A stretch of DNA of 64,000 bases from Pseudomonas brassicacearum subsp. brassicacearum (GTDB taxonomy: Bacteria; Pseudomonadota; Gammaproteobacteria; Pseudomonadales; Pseudomonadaceae), in NCBI RefSeq assembly GCF_008801605.1, contig NZ_VZPJ01000014.1, forward strand, positions 62,001 through 126,000. Reading direction: 5' to 3'. A model generated the notes under the pieces. It was not told the origin of the DNA and did no database searches. It worked only from the letters and a program-made list of their open reading frames with translations. Made by a program: the position numbers and the translations under genes. This document shows positions 6,858 to 15,606 of the stretch, piece by piece; the stretch's first letter is position 1, and each line of letters starts with the position of its first letter.

Positions 6858-7913
6858 CTATACGCTTTCCGATACATCAATCTGAAGCGACACCACCCGC
6901 CTCGGCGCCGGGCCTGGCGACGTGGCAGTCGCCGCTTCCACCAGGGCTTCGACTGCCTGTTCGGCCATGGTCACGACGGGATGAGAAAGTACCGCCTGGA
7001 CCAGCCCCGTCTTCAACGCTTCGCGTGTCAACGGCGTCAGGTCGTGGCACACCACTACGGGTAAGCGAATCTGCTGTTCCTGGAGGCTGCGCAAGGCCCG
7101 CAACACGCCGGCGATGCCACCACCGGCCACATAAAGCCCTACCAGGTCAGGCTCTGCGGTGAGCAAGTCCAGCGTGTTGCCATACGCGAACTCATCGTCC
7201 TCCAGCGTCAAGCGCGACGCGAGCAGCTCCCATTCGCTGGAGTGCTCGGCCAGATAACTGCGAAAGCTCAGCTCACACAATTCCTGGCACTGGAAACGCT
7301 GGCTGCTGAGCATGACGGCCGCCGCCCCGGGCTGCCTCGCCAGACGGCTGATGAACCAGCCTGCCGTGCGGCCCGTGAGTCGATTGTCCAACCCGACATA
7401 CCCCGTGCCGCTGGCGCTGGACAGCTCCGACAGCAGCGCCACCACCGAAACACCTGTCTTGCGCAATTGCGCAACCGCCTCCCGGACCCGGGGATGATCC
7501 ACCGCCACCACGCCCAGCCCGTCCACTTGATCGCGCAGGGCCAGGATGCGTTGCGCCACGATGACCGGGTCGAGGTCGTCCAAATAGCCGATGACCACGC
7601 GGATCCGTGCTCGCGTGCAGGTCGCGGCAGCGTTCGACAACGCGTGGGCAAGCCCTTGGTAAAAAGGCACACCACTTTTCTGCAACAGGAAGCCAAGCCG
7701 CAAGGTCGGGCGGTCGTTGAGCACCCGCTGTTCGATAACGCCCTTGGCATGGAACCCCAACCGCGCGGCCGCCGCGGCAATGCGTTGGGCCGTGTCGGCG
7801 CGCACGTCGGCGCGCAGGTTCAGCACCCGGTCGACGGTCGACAGGCTGACCCCGGCTTCCCGGGCGACATCAGCCATGGTGGGGCGAAGCATTCGGCGTG
7901 GCTTTTCTGACAT
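6858..7913 (-). CDS. LacI-family transcriptional regulator
   Basis: 351 aa. The N-terminal HTH is clear at about residues 9-55: TMADVAREAGVSLSTVDRVL followed by the hinge helix region AQRIAAAAARLGFHA. A periplasmic-binding-protein-like sensor domain follows (LRLGFLLQKSGVPFYQGLA to VVCHDLTPLT). STVDRVLN in place of the usual STVSRVLN fits the subgroup that senses sugars or inositols. A strong SD (GGAGGTG) precedes the ATG at 7913. It is divergent from the isomerase/dehydrogenase genes that start at 8042 and is probably their regulator. Ligand unknown. Confidence 0.92.
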   Translation of the reverse strand: MSEKPRRMLRPTMADVAREAGVSLSTVDRVLNLRADVRADTAQRIAAAAARLGFHAKGVIEQRVLNDRPTLRLGFLLQKSGVPFYQGLAHALSNAAATCTRARIRVVIGYLDDLDPVIVAQRILALRDQVDGLGVVAVDHPRVREAVAQLRKTGVSVVALLSELSSASGTGYVGLDNRLTGRTAGWFISRLARQPGAAAVMLSSQRFQCQELCELSFRSYLAEHSSEWELLASRLTLEDDEFAYGNTLDLLTAEPDLVGLYVAGGGIAGVLRALRSLQEQQIRLPVVVCHDLTPLTREALKTGLVQAVLSHPVVTMAEQAVEALVEAATATSPGPAPRRVVSLQIDVSESV

Positions 7914-7953
7914 GTTTTGACACCTCCGCCAGGCATCATGAGGGGTTTTGACA
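7914..7953. promoter_or_regulatory. Direct repeat GTTTTGACA, candidate LacI-family operator
   Basis: GTTTTGACA occurs at 7914-7922 and again at 7945-7953, 31 bp apart (about three helical turns on the same face). The first copy sits between the SD and start of the lacI-type gene; the second contains TTGACA, which could be a -35 box for the rightward operon. No clear palindrome was found. The assignment is inferred from position. Confidence 0.4.
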
Positions 7954-8014
7954 GATTAAGCCAACCCCCCATGGCCCCCTCCCCGGCAACGCAATAGCAT
8001 CAGGTCCAGCCCAT

Positions 8015-8022
8015 AACAATAA
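8015..8022 (+). promoter_or_regulatory. CA motif AACAATAA (Hfq/Crc target)
   Basis: AACAATAA lies 20 nt before the ATG at 8042, next to the SD. It fits AANAANAA, the motif bound by Hfq with Crc in Pseudomonas catabolite repression. Confidence 0.55.
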
Positions 8023-8041
8023 ACACAGCCGGAGTGCTTCC

Positions 8042-8965
8042 ATGGCCATTCACATCTGTACAGCGCCCTGCTGTTGGGGCGTCGACGACGTCAAGAATCC
8101 TTTTCTGCCACCCTGGCCTCGCGTGCTCAGAGAAGCGGCCGAGGCCGGTTACCGCGGCATTGAACTGGGGCCCTATGGTTACTTGCCCCTGGACGCCGAA
8201 GGCGTAGGCCCGGCCTTGTCCGAACATGGCCTGCACGTGGTTGCCGGGACGATTTTCGACGACTTGGTCAACCCCGCCAACCTGCCTGAACTGCTGCGCC
8301 AGGCCCACGACATCTGCACGCTGCTCAAGCAGTTGCCCCCCATGGAAAAACAGCTCGGCCAACGCTTCGCCGGGCCCTACCTGGTGATCATCGACTGGGG
8401 CCACGAGGCACGCGACTACGCAGCCGGTCACTCGGACCGCGCCCCGCGCCTGGACGATGCACGCTGGAACACAATGATGGCGCACATCCGCGCCATCGCC
8501 GACATCGCCTGGCATCAATACGGCATCCGCGCCGTCATCCATCCCCACGCCGGTGGCTACATCGAGTTCGCCGACGAGTTGGCGCGCCTGGTGGACGACA
8601 TTCCCGATGAGGTCGCCGGGCTGTGCCTGGACACCGGGCATCTCTATTACGCGGGCATGGACCCGGTCGCGTCGCTGCGCACCTACGCCCATCGCCTGGA
8701 CTACCTGCACTTCAAGGACATCGACCCGGTGGTGTTCGACCAGGTGCTGAACGAACACATTCGCTTCTTCGCCGCCTGCGCCCGGGGCGTGATGTGCCCC
8801 ATAGGGCGCGGCGTCATCGATTACCCGGCGCTGCACAGCCTGGTGCATGAACTGGGTTATGTGGGCTGCATCACCGTCGAACAGGAGCGTGACCCGCGCA
8901 ACGCCGGGAGTAGCCTCGACGACGTGGCCGCCAGCCGCGCCTACCTGGCCCGCATCGGTTTCTGA
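8042..8965 (+). CDS. IolE-like TIM-barrel isomerase/dehydratase
   Basis: 307 aa, AP-endonuclease-2-type TIM barrel. The start IHICTAPCCWGVDD, GYRGIELGPYGYLP, the metal-site strands (AVIHPHAGG, GLCLDTGHLYYAG, LHFKDIDP) and ITVEQERDP resemble inosose dehydratase IolE and related sugar isomerases that bind Mn or Co through Glu, Asp, His and Glu. The likely role is isomerisation or dehydration of a keto-inositol or keto-sugar formed by the neighbouring dehydrogenase. It is followed 18 nt later by the Gfo/Idh/MocA gene and appears to be the first gene of a three-gene operon opposite lacI. The substrate cannot be assigned from sequence alone. Confidence 0.85.
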   Translation: MAIHICTAPCCWGVDDVKNPFLPPWPRVLREAAEAGYRGIELGPYGYLPLDAEGVGPALSEHGLHVVAGTIFDDLVNPANLPELLRQAHDICTLLKQLPPMEKQLGQRFAGPYLVIIDWGHEARDYAAGHSDRAPRLDDARWNTMMAHIRAIADIAWHQYGIRAVIHPHAGGYIEFADELARLVDDIPDEVAGLCLDTGHLYYAGMDPVASLRTYAHRLDYLHFKDIDPVVFDQVLNEHIRFFAACARGVMCPIGRGVIDYPALHSLVHELGYVGCITVEQERDPRNAGSSLDDVAASRAYLARIGF

Positions 8966-8983
8966 TCACACAAGGACAACGTC

Positions 8984-10153
8984 ATGATCAACGGCAGCAA
9001 AACAATCACGCGGCCCATCCGTTGGGCCATGGTCGGTGGCGGCGAGCACAGCCAGATCGGCTACATCCACCGCTCGGCCGCCCTGCGCGACCGGAATTTC
9101 GAGTTGGTCGCCGCGGCGCTGGATATCGACCCTGCACGCGGCCAAGCCTTTGGTGAGCAACTGGGTATCGAGCCCCAGCGCTGCTATTCGGACTACCTCA
9201 GCCTGTTCGAGCTGGAAGCACAACGTCCCGATGGGATTGAAGCGGTGTCGATCGCCACGCCCAATGGCACCCACTACGCCATCACCCGGGCCGCCCTGGA
9301 AGCCGGGCTGCATGTGGTCTGCGAGAAACCGCTGTGCTTTACCCTCGAGCAGGCCGAGGCGCTGCGCACCCTGGCGCAAGCCAAGGGACGCATCGTTGGC
9401 TTGACCTACGGCTATGCCGGGCACCAGTTGATCGAACAGGCCCGGGCGATGATCGCGGCGCAGGCACTGGGCGAGATCCGCATGGTGCACATGCAGTTTG
9501 CCCATGGTTTTCACAGCGCACCGGTGGAGGCGCAGAACCAGGCCACCCAGTGGCGCGTCGATCCGCGCCAGGCCGGGCCCAGCTACGTGCTGGGGGATGT
9601 CGGCACGCACCCGTTGTATTTGTCCAAGGTGATGCTGCCCGATCTCAAGATCAAACGCTTGATGTGCAGCCGACAAAGCTTCGTCGCCAGCCGCGCCCCG
9701 TTGGAAGACAACGCCTACACCTTGATGGAATACGAAGGCGGCGCCATGGGCATGGTCTGGTCCAGCGCCGTGAATGCCGGTTCCATGCACGGGCAGAAAA
9801 TCCGCGTGATCGGCTCCCGGGCCAGCCTTGAATGGTGGGACGAGCGGCCCAACCAACTGAGCTTCGAGATCCAGGGCCAGCCCGCGCAGATCCTGGAGCG
9901 CGGCATGGGCTACCTGCACGCCGACGCGCTGCAGGACGACCGCATCGGTGGCGGCCACCCCGAAGGGCTGTTCGAAGCCTGGTCCAATCTCTATCGCCGC
10001 TTCGCCCTGGCCATGGATGCGGCGAACCGTGGCGACAGCGAGGCACTGGCGGCCCTGCGCTACCCCGACATCGATGCCGGCGTGGAAGGCGTGCGCTGGG
10101 TCGAACGCTGTGTGGAATCAGCCAACCTGGATTCAACCTGGGTCGCCTATTGA
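8984..10153 (+). CDS. Gfo/Idh/MocA-family NAD(P)-dependent dehydrogenase
   Basis: 389 aa. The Rossmann start is RWAMVGGGEHSQIGYIHRSA, an extended glycine motif; VVCEKPLCFT contains the EKP catalytic-lysine signature, and YVLGDVGTHPLYL carries the conserved D-x-x-x-H pair. Such enzymes oxidise sugars, inositols or glycosides at a ring carbon. It lies between two TIM-barrel isomerases, an arrangement typical of keto-intermediate pathways for inositols, levoglucosan or C-glycosides. SD AAGGA precedes the ATG. Confidence 0.9.
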   Translation: MINGSKTITRPIRWAMVGGGEHSQIGYIHRSAALRDRNFELVAAALDIDPARGQAFGEQLGIEPQRCYSDYLSLFELEAQRPDGIEAVSIATPNGTHYAITRAALEAGLHVVCEKPLCFTLEQAEALRTLAQAKGRIVGLTYGYAGHQLIEQARAMIAAQALGEIRMVHMQFAHGFHSAPVEAQNQATQWRVDPRQAGPSYVLGDVGTHPLYLSKVMLPDLKIKRLMCSRQSFVASRAPLEDNAYTLMEYEGGAMGMVWSSAVNAGSMHGQKIRVIGSRASLEWWDERPNQLSFEIQGQPAQILERGMGYLHADALQDDRIGGGHPEGLFEAWSNLYRRFALAMDAANRGDSEALAALRYPDIDAGVEGVRWVERCVESANLDSTWVAY

Positions 10154-10188
10154 CCCCTCGCCACGGTAATGAGCATTACTTAACGGAG

Positions 10189-10196
10189 AACAACAA
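10189..10196 (+). promoter_or_regulatory. CA motif AACAACAA overlapping a start codon
   Basis: AACAACAA occupies the whole gap between SD GGAG (10185-10188) and the ATG at 10196, so Hfq/Crc binding here would directly block initiation. Confidence 0.5.
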
Positions 10197-11098
10197 TGAA
10201 AATCGCCCTCGACCCCTACATGCACCGCCACTTGAGTCTGCCGGACTTGTGCCGCAAGACCGCCGAGCTCGGTTTCGAATACCTCGAACTGTCGCCACGG
10301 GAAGATTTCCTGCCCTGGTGGGTACGCCCCCGCGCCCACAAGGAACGCATCGCCGAATTCAAGAAAGCCCTGCGCGACCACGATCTGCAACTGGCCTCGC
10401 TACTGCCGATGTATCGCTGGGCCAGCCCCCACGAAGACGAACGCCGGGCGGCGGTGAACTATTGGAAGGAAGCCATCCAGATCGCCGTGGAAATGGGTTG
10501 CACCACCATGAACTCGGAGTTTGGCCGTGGGCCGTCGCCTGATCGCGGGCATAAAGTCAGTTGCTGCGGTGGCGTGCACAGCCACGAGTCAAGCGAAGCG
10601 GCCTGGTGGCGTTCGATGGAAGAACTGGTGCCGATCCTGGAAGCGGAAGGCGTCACGCTGAACGTCGAGCCTCACCCGGAGGACTGGTGCGAGACCCTGC
10701 ACCCGGCCCTCGACATGCTCAAGACCCTCGGCTCGGACAACGTCAAGTTCCTCTATTGCACGCCGCACACCTTCTATTTCGGCGATGACATGAAAGCCAT
10801 GATCGCCGAGGCCGGGTCGATGATCGCCCATGTCCACATCGCCGACACCTACAACCACAAAGCCTCGTCCGGCCTGCGCTACATCGTCAACCCGCCCGGC
10901 GCCAAGGTCACCGTCCACCAGCACATGGACATGCACCAGGGCGAGATCGACTGGGACCTGTTCTTCAGTGAACTGGCCAAGACCGGCTTCGACGGCATCG
11001 TCACCGCTTGCGTGTTCGGCTGGGAAGAACGGGCGGATGAGTCCGGGCGCTTCATGCGCAAGGAAATCCAGTCCTACGTCGACAAATACTTCAAGTAA
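10196..11098 (+). CDS. Sugar phosphate isomerase/epimerase-type TIM-barrel protein
   Basis: 300 aa, AP-endonuclease-2 superfamily. Visible signatures are MKIALDPYMHRHLSLPDLCR, LGFEYLELSPREDF, VTLNVEPHPEDW (metal Glu), VKFLYCTPHTFYFGDD and MIAHVHIADTYNH, with a final FDGIVTACVFGWEER. It is a different subfamily from the enzyme at 8042-8965, so the operon encodes two distinct barrel enzymes around one dehydrogenase. No permease, porin or kinase follows; the next gene points the other way 9 bp after the stop. Substrate unknown; xylose-isomerase-like keto-sugar chemistry is expected. Confidence 0.86.
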   Translation: MKIALDPYMHRHLSLPDLCRKTAELGFEYLELSPREDFLPWWVRPRAHKERIAEFKKALRDHDLQLASLLPMYRWASPHEDERRAAVNYWKEAIQIAVEMGCTTMNSEFGRGPSPDRGHKVSCCGGVHSHESSEAAWWRSMEELVPILEAEGVTLNVEPHPEDWCETLHPALDMLKTLGSDNVKFLYCTPHTFYFGDDMKAMIAEAGSMIAHVHIADTYNHKASSGLRYIVNPPGAKVTVHQHMDMHQGEIDWDLFFSELAKTGFDGIVTACVFGWEERADESGRFMRKEIQSYVDKYFK

Positions 11099-11107
11099 GC
11101 GTGTTCA

Positions 11108-11566
11108 TTATTCCAACAACCGGACCAGCTGCGGCTCGATCGCACTAGCGCTCACCTCGACCAACGCCAGCGTCACCGGCAGCGTGAACCGCCGCCGGCC
11201 GGCGCTGCCAGGGTTCAGGTACAGCCGGTCGCCACGCCATTCGATGCCCGGTTTGTGGGAATGGCCGCTGATCACCCACTTCACGCCCGGGTCCAGCGAG
11301 TCCTGTACATCGGCGATGTCGTGAACCAGCAACACCTGCCATCCACACAGGTCGAATTGCAGGCGGTCAGCAAGCGGCCCAGCCCAATCGGCCCCCAGGT
11401 CATTATTGCCGCGCACCACGTGCAATGGCGCAATCGACGCCAATTGATCCAGAATCTCGGGGCCACCTATGTCACCGGCATGGATGATCCGCTCACACCC
11501 TTGCAATGCTGTCAGCGCTTGCGGGCGGAGCAGACCGTGGGTGTCGGAAATGACGCCAACTTTCAT
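11108..11566 (-). CDS. YfcE/MJ0936-family metallophosphoesterase
   Basis: 152 aa. All family metal motifs are visible: GVISDTHGLLRP at the N terminus, HAGDIGG, VRGNND, LVHDIAD, and ISGHSHKP near the C terminus, followed by LNPGSAGRRR. These form a binuclear Mn/Ni site in small cytosolic phosphodiesterases. Natural substrates are usually unknown. The gene converges on the isomerase operon with 9 bp between the stops and is divergent from the diguanylate cyclase gene. Confidence 0.9.
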   Translation of the reverse strand: MKVGVISDTHGLLRPQALTALQGCERIIHAGDIGGPEILDQLASIAPLHVVRGNNDLGADWAGPLADRLQFDLCGWQVLLVHDIADVQDSLDPGVKWVISGHSHKPGIEWRGDRLYLNPGSAGRRRFTLPVTLALVEVSASAIEPQLVRLLE

Positions 11567-11649
11567 GAAATCTTTCTCCCCAATCGTGTATCGCCGGTTG
11601 TACCTGCTTCGTCGTAGCGAGCTAACTTGCTGAAATCGAATAAGATAGG

Positions 11650-11670
11650 CTGCGCATCAATAATGCGCAG
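11650..11670 (+). promoter_or_regulatory. Perfect 8-bp inverted repeat in the leader of the diguanylate cyclase gene
   Basis: CTGCGCAT (11650-11657) and ATGCGCAG (11663-11670) pair perfectly across the 5-nt loop CAATA, 24 nt before the ATG at 11694. There is no T-run, so it is not an intrinsic terminator. It may be an operator or an mRNA hairpin. Confidence 0.4.
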
Positions 11671-11693
11671 ACCCGTCGTAAAAGGAAATGTTG

Positions 11694-13262
11694 ATGCTCG
11701 GACGCAAACGGCCAGAGCCAAAGATTGAAAACACTGATGAGGACTTTTCTCCCCAGAGCGCACGGGCTGGAGCGGCATTGCGCCTGACCGTGAGTTTCAT
11801 GCTGGTGGTCATCATCGCGTTTCTGGCCGTCGAAGGCTGGCGCACCTGGCGGGATTATCGCGCGGCCTTTTCGTCCGCCCAGGATTCGGTGACGAACCTG
11901 GCACGGGCGACGGCCCAGCACGCCGAAGACACCATCCGACAAGTGGATGTGGTCACCGCCGCCCTCAGTGAACGGGTGGAAGGCGATGGCCTGCAGAACA
12001 TGGACGTTGCGCGCATCCATAAGCTATTGGTGCAACAGGCCGCCATCATGCCGCAACTGCATGGGCTGTTTATCTATGGCCCGGACGGCCAATGGCTGGT
12101 AACGGACAAGGAAGTCATTCCGGAAACGGCGAACAACGCCGACCGCGACTACTTCCAATATCACCGTACCCACGAGGACCGGGGCGTGCGCATCGGCGAA
12201 GTGATCAAGAGCCGGTCCACCAACGACCTGATCATTCCGGTGTCCCGTCGCTTGAACAATCCCGACGGCTCGTTCGCCGGCGTGCTGCTCGGAACGGTCA
12301 AGGTCAGCTATTTCGTCGACTACTACGGCGACTTCAAGATCGACGACAAGGGCGCGCTGGTCCTGGCCACACGCAGCGGGACCATCCTGGTACGGCGTCC
12401 CTTCGTCGAATCGGTGATCGGCAAGAGCCTGGTCAACAGCGTGATCTTCAAGAACTACCTGCCCACGTCGAACCAGGGCACCGCGGAGGCCAGGGCCGTG
12501 GTCGACGATACCGAGCGGCTGTATGGCTTTCGAGCCCTGACCACCTACCCGTTGGTGGTGGAAGCCGGGTTGTCGCGCGAGTCCATCATCGCTCCGTGGC
12601 GGCGCGACCTGTTCAAGACCAGCTTCGTGCTGATTTTCCTGATCATGATCCTCGTCGGCTTCGGGCTCATCGTGCTGAGCCAGCTGCGCCACCGGATGAC
12701 CATGGAAAAGCAGATCCGCAGCGCCCACCAGACCATGCGCGACATGGCGCTGACCGACAGCCTGACCGGGCTGGGCAACCGCAGGCGGCTGGACATCGCG
12801 TTGGCCGACGAGATTCGCCTGGCCAAGCGCCAGGGTTCTTCCCTGGCGTTGATCATGCTCGACGTCGACTACTTCAAGCGTTTCAACGACAGATACGGCC
12901 ATGCTGCCGGCGACGACTGCCTGCGCGCGATTGCCACCGCGGTCAGGCAGACCATCAAAAGGCCGGGCGACCTGGCGGTCCGGTATGGCGGTGAAGAGTT
13001 CACCGTGTTACTGCCCAACACCGACAGCACGGGTGCCGCCAAGGTCGCGCAGCAAATCCTCGAAGCTGTCAGGGCCATGAACATTGAACATGGCGATCAT
13101 CCCTTGGGCATCGTGACCATCAGCGCGGGCATCACCACCAGCCAGCCGAGCGGCGAGGACGTAACCCCGGCCATGCTGATCAAGGCGGCGGACGCCTTCC
13201 TGTACCTGGCCAAGAACACCGGGCGCAACCGTTGGTGCAGCGCCGACTCGACGCCTGGGTGA
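11694..13262 (+). CDS. Diguanylate cyclase with periplasmic dCACHE sensor
   Basis: 522 aa. I prefer the ATG at 11694 over 11688 because AAAGGA at 11681-11686 is 7 nt from 11694 and only 1 nt from 11688. Order: cytoplasmic N tail, TM1 (LRLTVSFMLVVIIAFLAV), a periplasmic double-CACHE-like domain with FIYGPDGQWLVTDKEVIP and the DRDYFQYHRTHEDRG motif, TM2 (SFVLIFLIMILVGFGLIVL), and a GGDEF domain starting LTDSLTGLGNRRRLD. The active site is GGEEF at 432-436 and the inhibitory I-site RPGD at 423-426 is intact, so it should make c-di-GMP under product inhibition. Its DRDYF sensor is of the type that binds small amines, acids or purines in other proteins; the ligand here is unknown. Confidence 0.93.
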   Translation: MLGRKRPEPKIENTDEDFSPQSARAGAALRLTVSFMLVVIIAFLAVEGWRTWRDYRAAFSSAQDSVTNLARATAQHAEDTIRQVDVVTAALSERVEGDGLQNMDVARIHKLLVQQAAIMPQLHGLFIYGPDGQWLVTDKEVIPETANNADRDYFQYHRTHEDRGVRIGEVIKSRSTNDLIIPVSRRLNNPDGSFAGVLLGTVKVSYFVDYYGDFKIDDKGALVLATRSGTILVRRPFVESVIGKSLVNSVIFKNYLPTSNQGTAEARAVVDDTERLYGFRALTTYPLVVEAGLSRESIIAPWRRDLFKTSFVLIFLIMILVGFGLIVLSQLRHRMTMEKQIRSAHQTMRDMALTDSLTGLGNRRRLDIALADEIRLAKRQGSSLALIMLDVDYFKRFNDRYGHAAGDDCLRAIATAVRQTIKRPGDLAVRYGGEEFTVLLPNTDSTGAAKVAQQILEAVRAMNIEHGDHPLGIVTISAGITTSQPSGEDVTPAMLIKAADAFLYLAKNTGRNRWCSADSTPG

Positions 13263-13380
13263 ACTCCGCGGGACCGCCGCGCATCGGTCAAGATCGAGCA
13301 AACCCAAGTCCACAGGTGCCTGCAAGGCGCCTGGCGGCTACAATGCTCGCTTCGACCGTGACCAGCCTGACTAAAAACAA

Positions 13381-15381
13381 ATGTCCTTGCCCAAACATCA
13401 TCTGGAATTGCTCAGCCCCGCCCGCGACGTGACCATCGCCCGCGAGGCCATCCTGCATGGCGCCGACGCCGTGTACATCGGTGGCCCGAGTTTCGGCGCG
13501 CGTCACAACGCTTGCAACGAAGTGGGCGATATTGCCCGGCTGGTGGAGTTCGCCCATCGCTACCACGCCCGTGTGTTCACGACCATCAACACCATCTTGC
13601 ATGACAACGAGCTGGAACCGGCCCGCCAACTGATCCACCAGTTGTACGATGCCGGCGTCGATGCGCTGATCGTCCAGGACCTTGGGGTAATGGAGCTGGA
13701 TATTCCACCCATCGAGCTGCATGCCAGCACCCAGACCGACATCCGCACCCTGGCCCGGGCAAAGTTCCTCGACCAGGCCGGTTTCTCGCAACTGGTATTG
13801 GCCCGTGAGCTGAACCTGCAGGAAATCCGCGCCATTGCCGATGAGACCGACGCGGCCATCGAGTTCTTCATCCACGGCGCGCTGTGCGTGGCGTTTTCCG
13901 GCCAGTGCAACATCTCCCATGCCCAGAACGGCCGCAGCGCCAACCGTGGCGACTGCTCCCAGGCCTGTCGCCTGCCCTACACCCTCAAGGACGACCAGGG
14001 CCGGGTGGTCGCCTACGAAAAACACCTGCTGTCGATGAAAGACAACAACCAGAGCGCCAACATCCGCGCCCTGGTCGAAGCCGGCGTGCGCTCATTCAAG
14101 ATCGAAGGCCGCTACAAGGACATGGGTTATGTGAAGAACATCACCGCCTATTACCGCCAGCGCCTGGACGATGTCCTCGAAGACCGTCCGGACCTGGCCC
14201 GCGCGTCCAGCGGCCGCACCGCGCACTTCTTCGTCCCCGACCCGGACAAGACCTTCCACCGTGGCAGCACCGACTATTTCGTCAGCGAACGCAAGATCGA
14301 CATTGGCGCCTTCGATTCGCCGACCTTTACCGGCGTGCCGGTGGGCGTGGTGGAAAAAGTCGGCAAGCGCGACCTGCAAGTGGTGACCTTCGATCCGCTG
14401 TCCAACGGCGACGGCCTCAATGTGCTGGTCAAGCGCGAAGTCGTCGGTTTCCGCGCCAACATCGCCGAGCCCAAGGGTGAGTTCGAAGAGGACGGCCAGA
14501 AGCGTTACCGCTACCGCGTCGAACCCAACGAGATGCCGGCCGGCATGTACCAGTTGCGCCCCAACCACCCGTTGAGCCGCAACCTGGACCACAACTGGCA
14601 GCAGGCGTTGCTCAAGACATCCTCCGAACGCCGTGTCGGCCTGGCCTGGGGTGCGCGCCTGCGTGAAGAACGCCTGGAACTGACCGCCACCAGCGAAGAA
14701 GGCATCAGCGCCAGCGTCGCCCTGGATGGGCCGTTCGGCGTGGCCAACAAGCCGGAACAGGCCCTGGAGCAATTGCACGACCTGCTCGGCCAACTGGGCA
14801 CCACCGAATACCACGCCACCGCGATCGAGCTGGATGCGCCCCAGGCGTTCTTCATCCCCAACTCGCAGCTCAAGGCGTTGCGCCGCGAAGCCATCGAAGC
14901 CCTGACCGCCGCCCGCATCAAAGCCCATCCACGCGGTGGCCGCAAGGCCGAGACCAACCCGCCGCCGGTGTACCCGGAGTCGCACCTGTCGTTCCTGGCC
15001 AACGTCTACAACCAGAAGGCCCGGGACTTCTATCATCGTCACGGCGTCAAGCTGATCGACGCGGCGTTCGAGGCCCACGAGGAAACGGGTGAAGTGCCGG
15101 TGATGATCACCAAGCACTGCCTGCGCTTCTCGTTCAACCTCTGCCCCAAGCAGGCCAAGGGCGTCACTGGCGTGCGCACCAAGGTGGCACCGATGCAACT
15201 GATACACGGTGATGAAGTGCTGACGCTGAAGTTCGACTGCAAACCCTGCGAAATGCATGTGGTCGGCAAGATCAAGGGACACATCCTGGACCTGCCATTG
15301 CCCGGCAGCACGGCGCAGCCCGTGGTCGGTCACATCAGCCCTGAAGACCTGCTCAAGACGATCCCCCGCGCCCCGCATTAA
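13381..15381 (+). CDS. rlhA: U32 family protein, 23S rRNA C2501 hydroxylase RlhA
   Basis: 666 aa, the length of E. coli RlhA (YdcP) rather than the shorter tRNA hydroxylase TrhP. The N-terminal U32 domain starts LELLSPARD and carries ALCVAFSGQCNISHAQNGRS with NRGDCSQACR, the Cys-rich signature; a C-terminal collagenase-like/DUF3656 extension includes LRFSFNLCPKQ and KFDCKPCEMHV. RlhA hydroxylates C2501 in the peptidyl transferase centre using prephenate-dependent chemistry. No convincing SD lies before the ATG at 13381, though the protein start fits the family. It is followed by a hairpin with a T-run (15403-15435). Confidence 0.85.
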   Translation: MSLPKHHLELLSPARDVTIAREAILHGADAVYIGGPSFGARHNACNEVGDIARLVEFAHRYHARVFTTINTILHDNELEPARQLIHQLYDAGVDALIVQDLGVMELDIPPIELHASTQTDIRTLARAKFLDQAGFSQLVLARELNLQEIRAIADETDAAIEFFIHGALCVAFSGQCNISHAQNGRSANRGDCSQACRLPYTLKDDQGRVVAYEKHLLSMKDNNQSANIRALVEAGVRSFKIEGRYKDMGYVKNITAYYRQRLDDVLEDRPDLARASSGRTAHFFVPDPDKTFHRGSTDYFVSERKIDIGAFDSPTFTGVPVGVVEKVGKRDLQVVTFDPLSNGDGLNVLVKREVVGFRANIAEPKGEFEEDGQKRYRYRVEPNEMPAGMYQLRPNHPLSRNLDHNWQQALLKTSSERRVGLAWGARLREERLELTATSEEGISASVALDGPFGVANKPEQALEQLHDLLGQLGTTEYHATAIELDAPQAFFIPNSQLKALRREAIEALTAARIKAHPRGGRKAETNPPPVYPESHLSFLANVYNQKARDFYHRHGVKLIDAAFEAHEETGEVPVMITKHCLRFSFNLCPKQAKGVTGVRTKVAPMQLIHGDEVLTLKFDCKPCEMHVVGKIKGHILDLPLPGSTAQPVVGHISPEDLLKTIPRAPH

Positions 15382-15402
15382 ACCAATACCCAGCCATGCC
15401 CA

Positions 15403-15435
15403 TGTGGGAGCAAACTTGCTCCCACAGGGTTTTTC
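15403..15435 (+). terminator. Intrinsic terminator built from a REP palindrome, 3' of rlhA
   Basis: TGTGGGAGCAA (15403-15413) and TTGCTCCCACA (15416-15426) form an 11-bp hairpin, followed by GGG and a run of five T. It is a single REP-type palindrome that can serve as the rlhA terminator, 22 nt after the stop codon. Confidence 0.65.
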
Positions 15436-15606
15436 GGGTGTTTGATGGCCCTGCGCCATTTTTCATTTCTGCGCCGTTTTTGCTTCGCGGTGCGACAGAT
15501 TCTCCTGCAGGACTCCCCCACCACTTCCTCGCGGTGTTAGGTTGCAACGGTTTGTGTCATCAAATCAGACACTTCCCTCCTACCGCCTGCCAAGGAATGC
15601 CCAGCA

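Noticed and set aside
11599..11650. Possible promoter pair before the diguanylate cyclase gene
   Set aside because: Only weak -35-like words could be found and no properly spaced -10; not listed as a promoter.
13263..13380. Possible small RNA or gene between the GGDEF gene and rlhA
   Set aside because: 118 bp with no convincing SD, hairpin with T-run or promoter pair.
14092..15459. 455-codon open frame on the minus strand
   Set aside because: Antisense shadow of rlhA in GC-rich DNA; the plus-strand frame has clear U32 motifs and this one has none.
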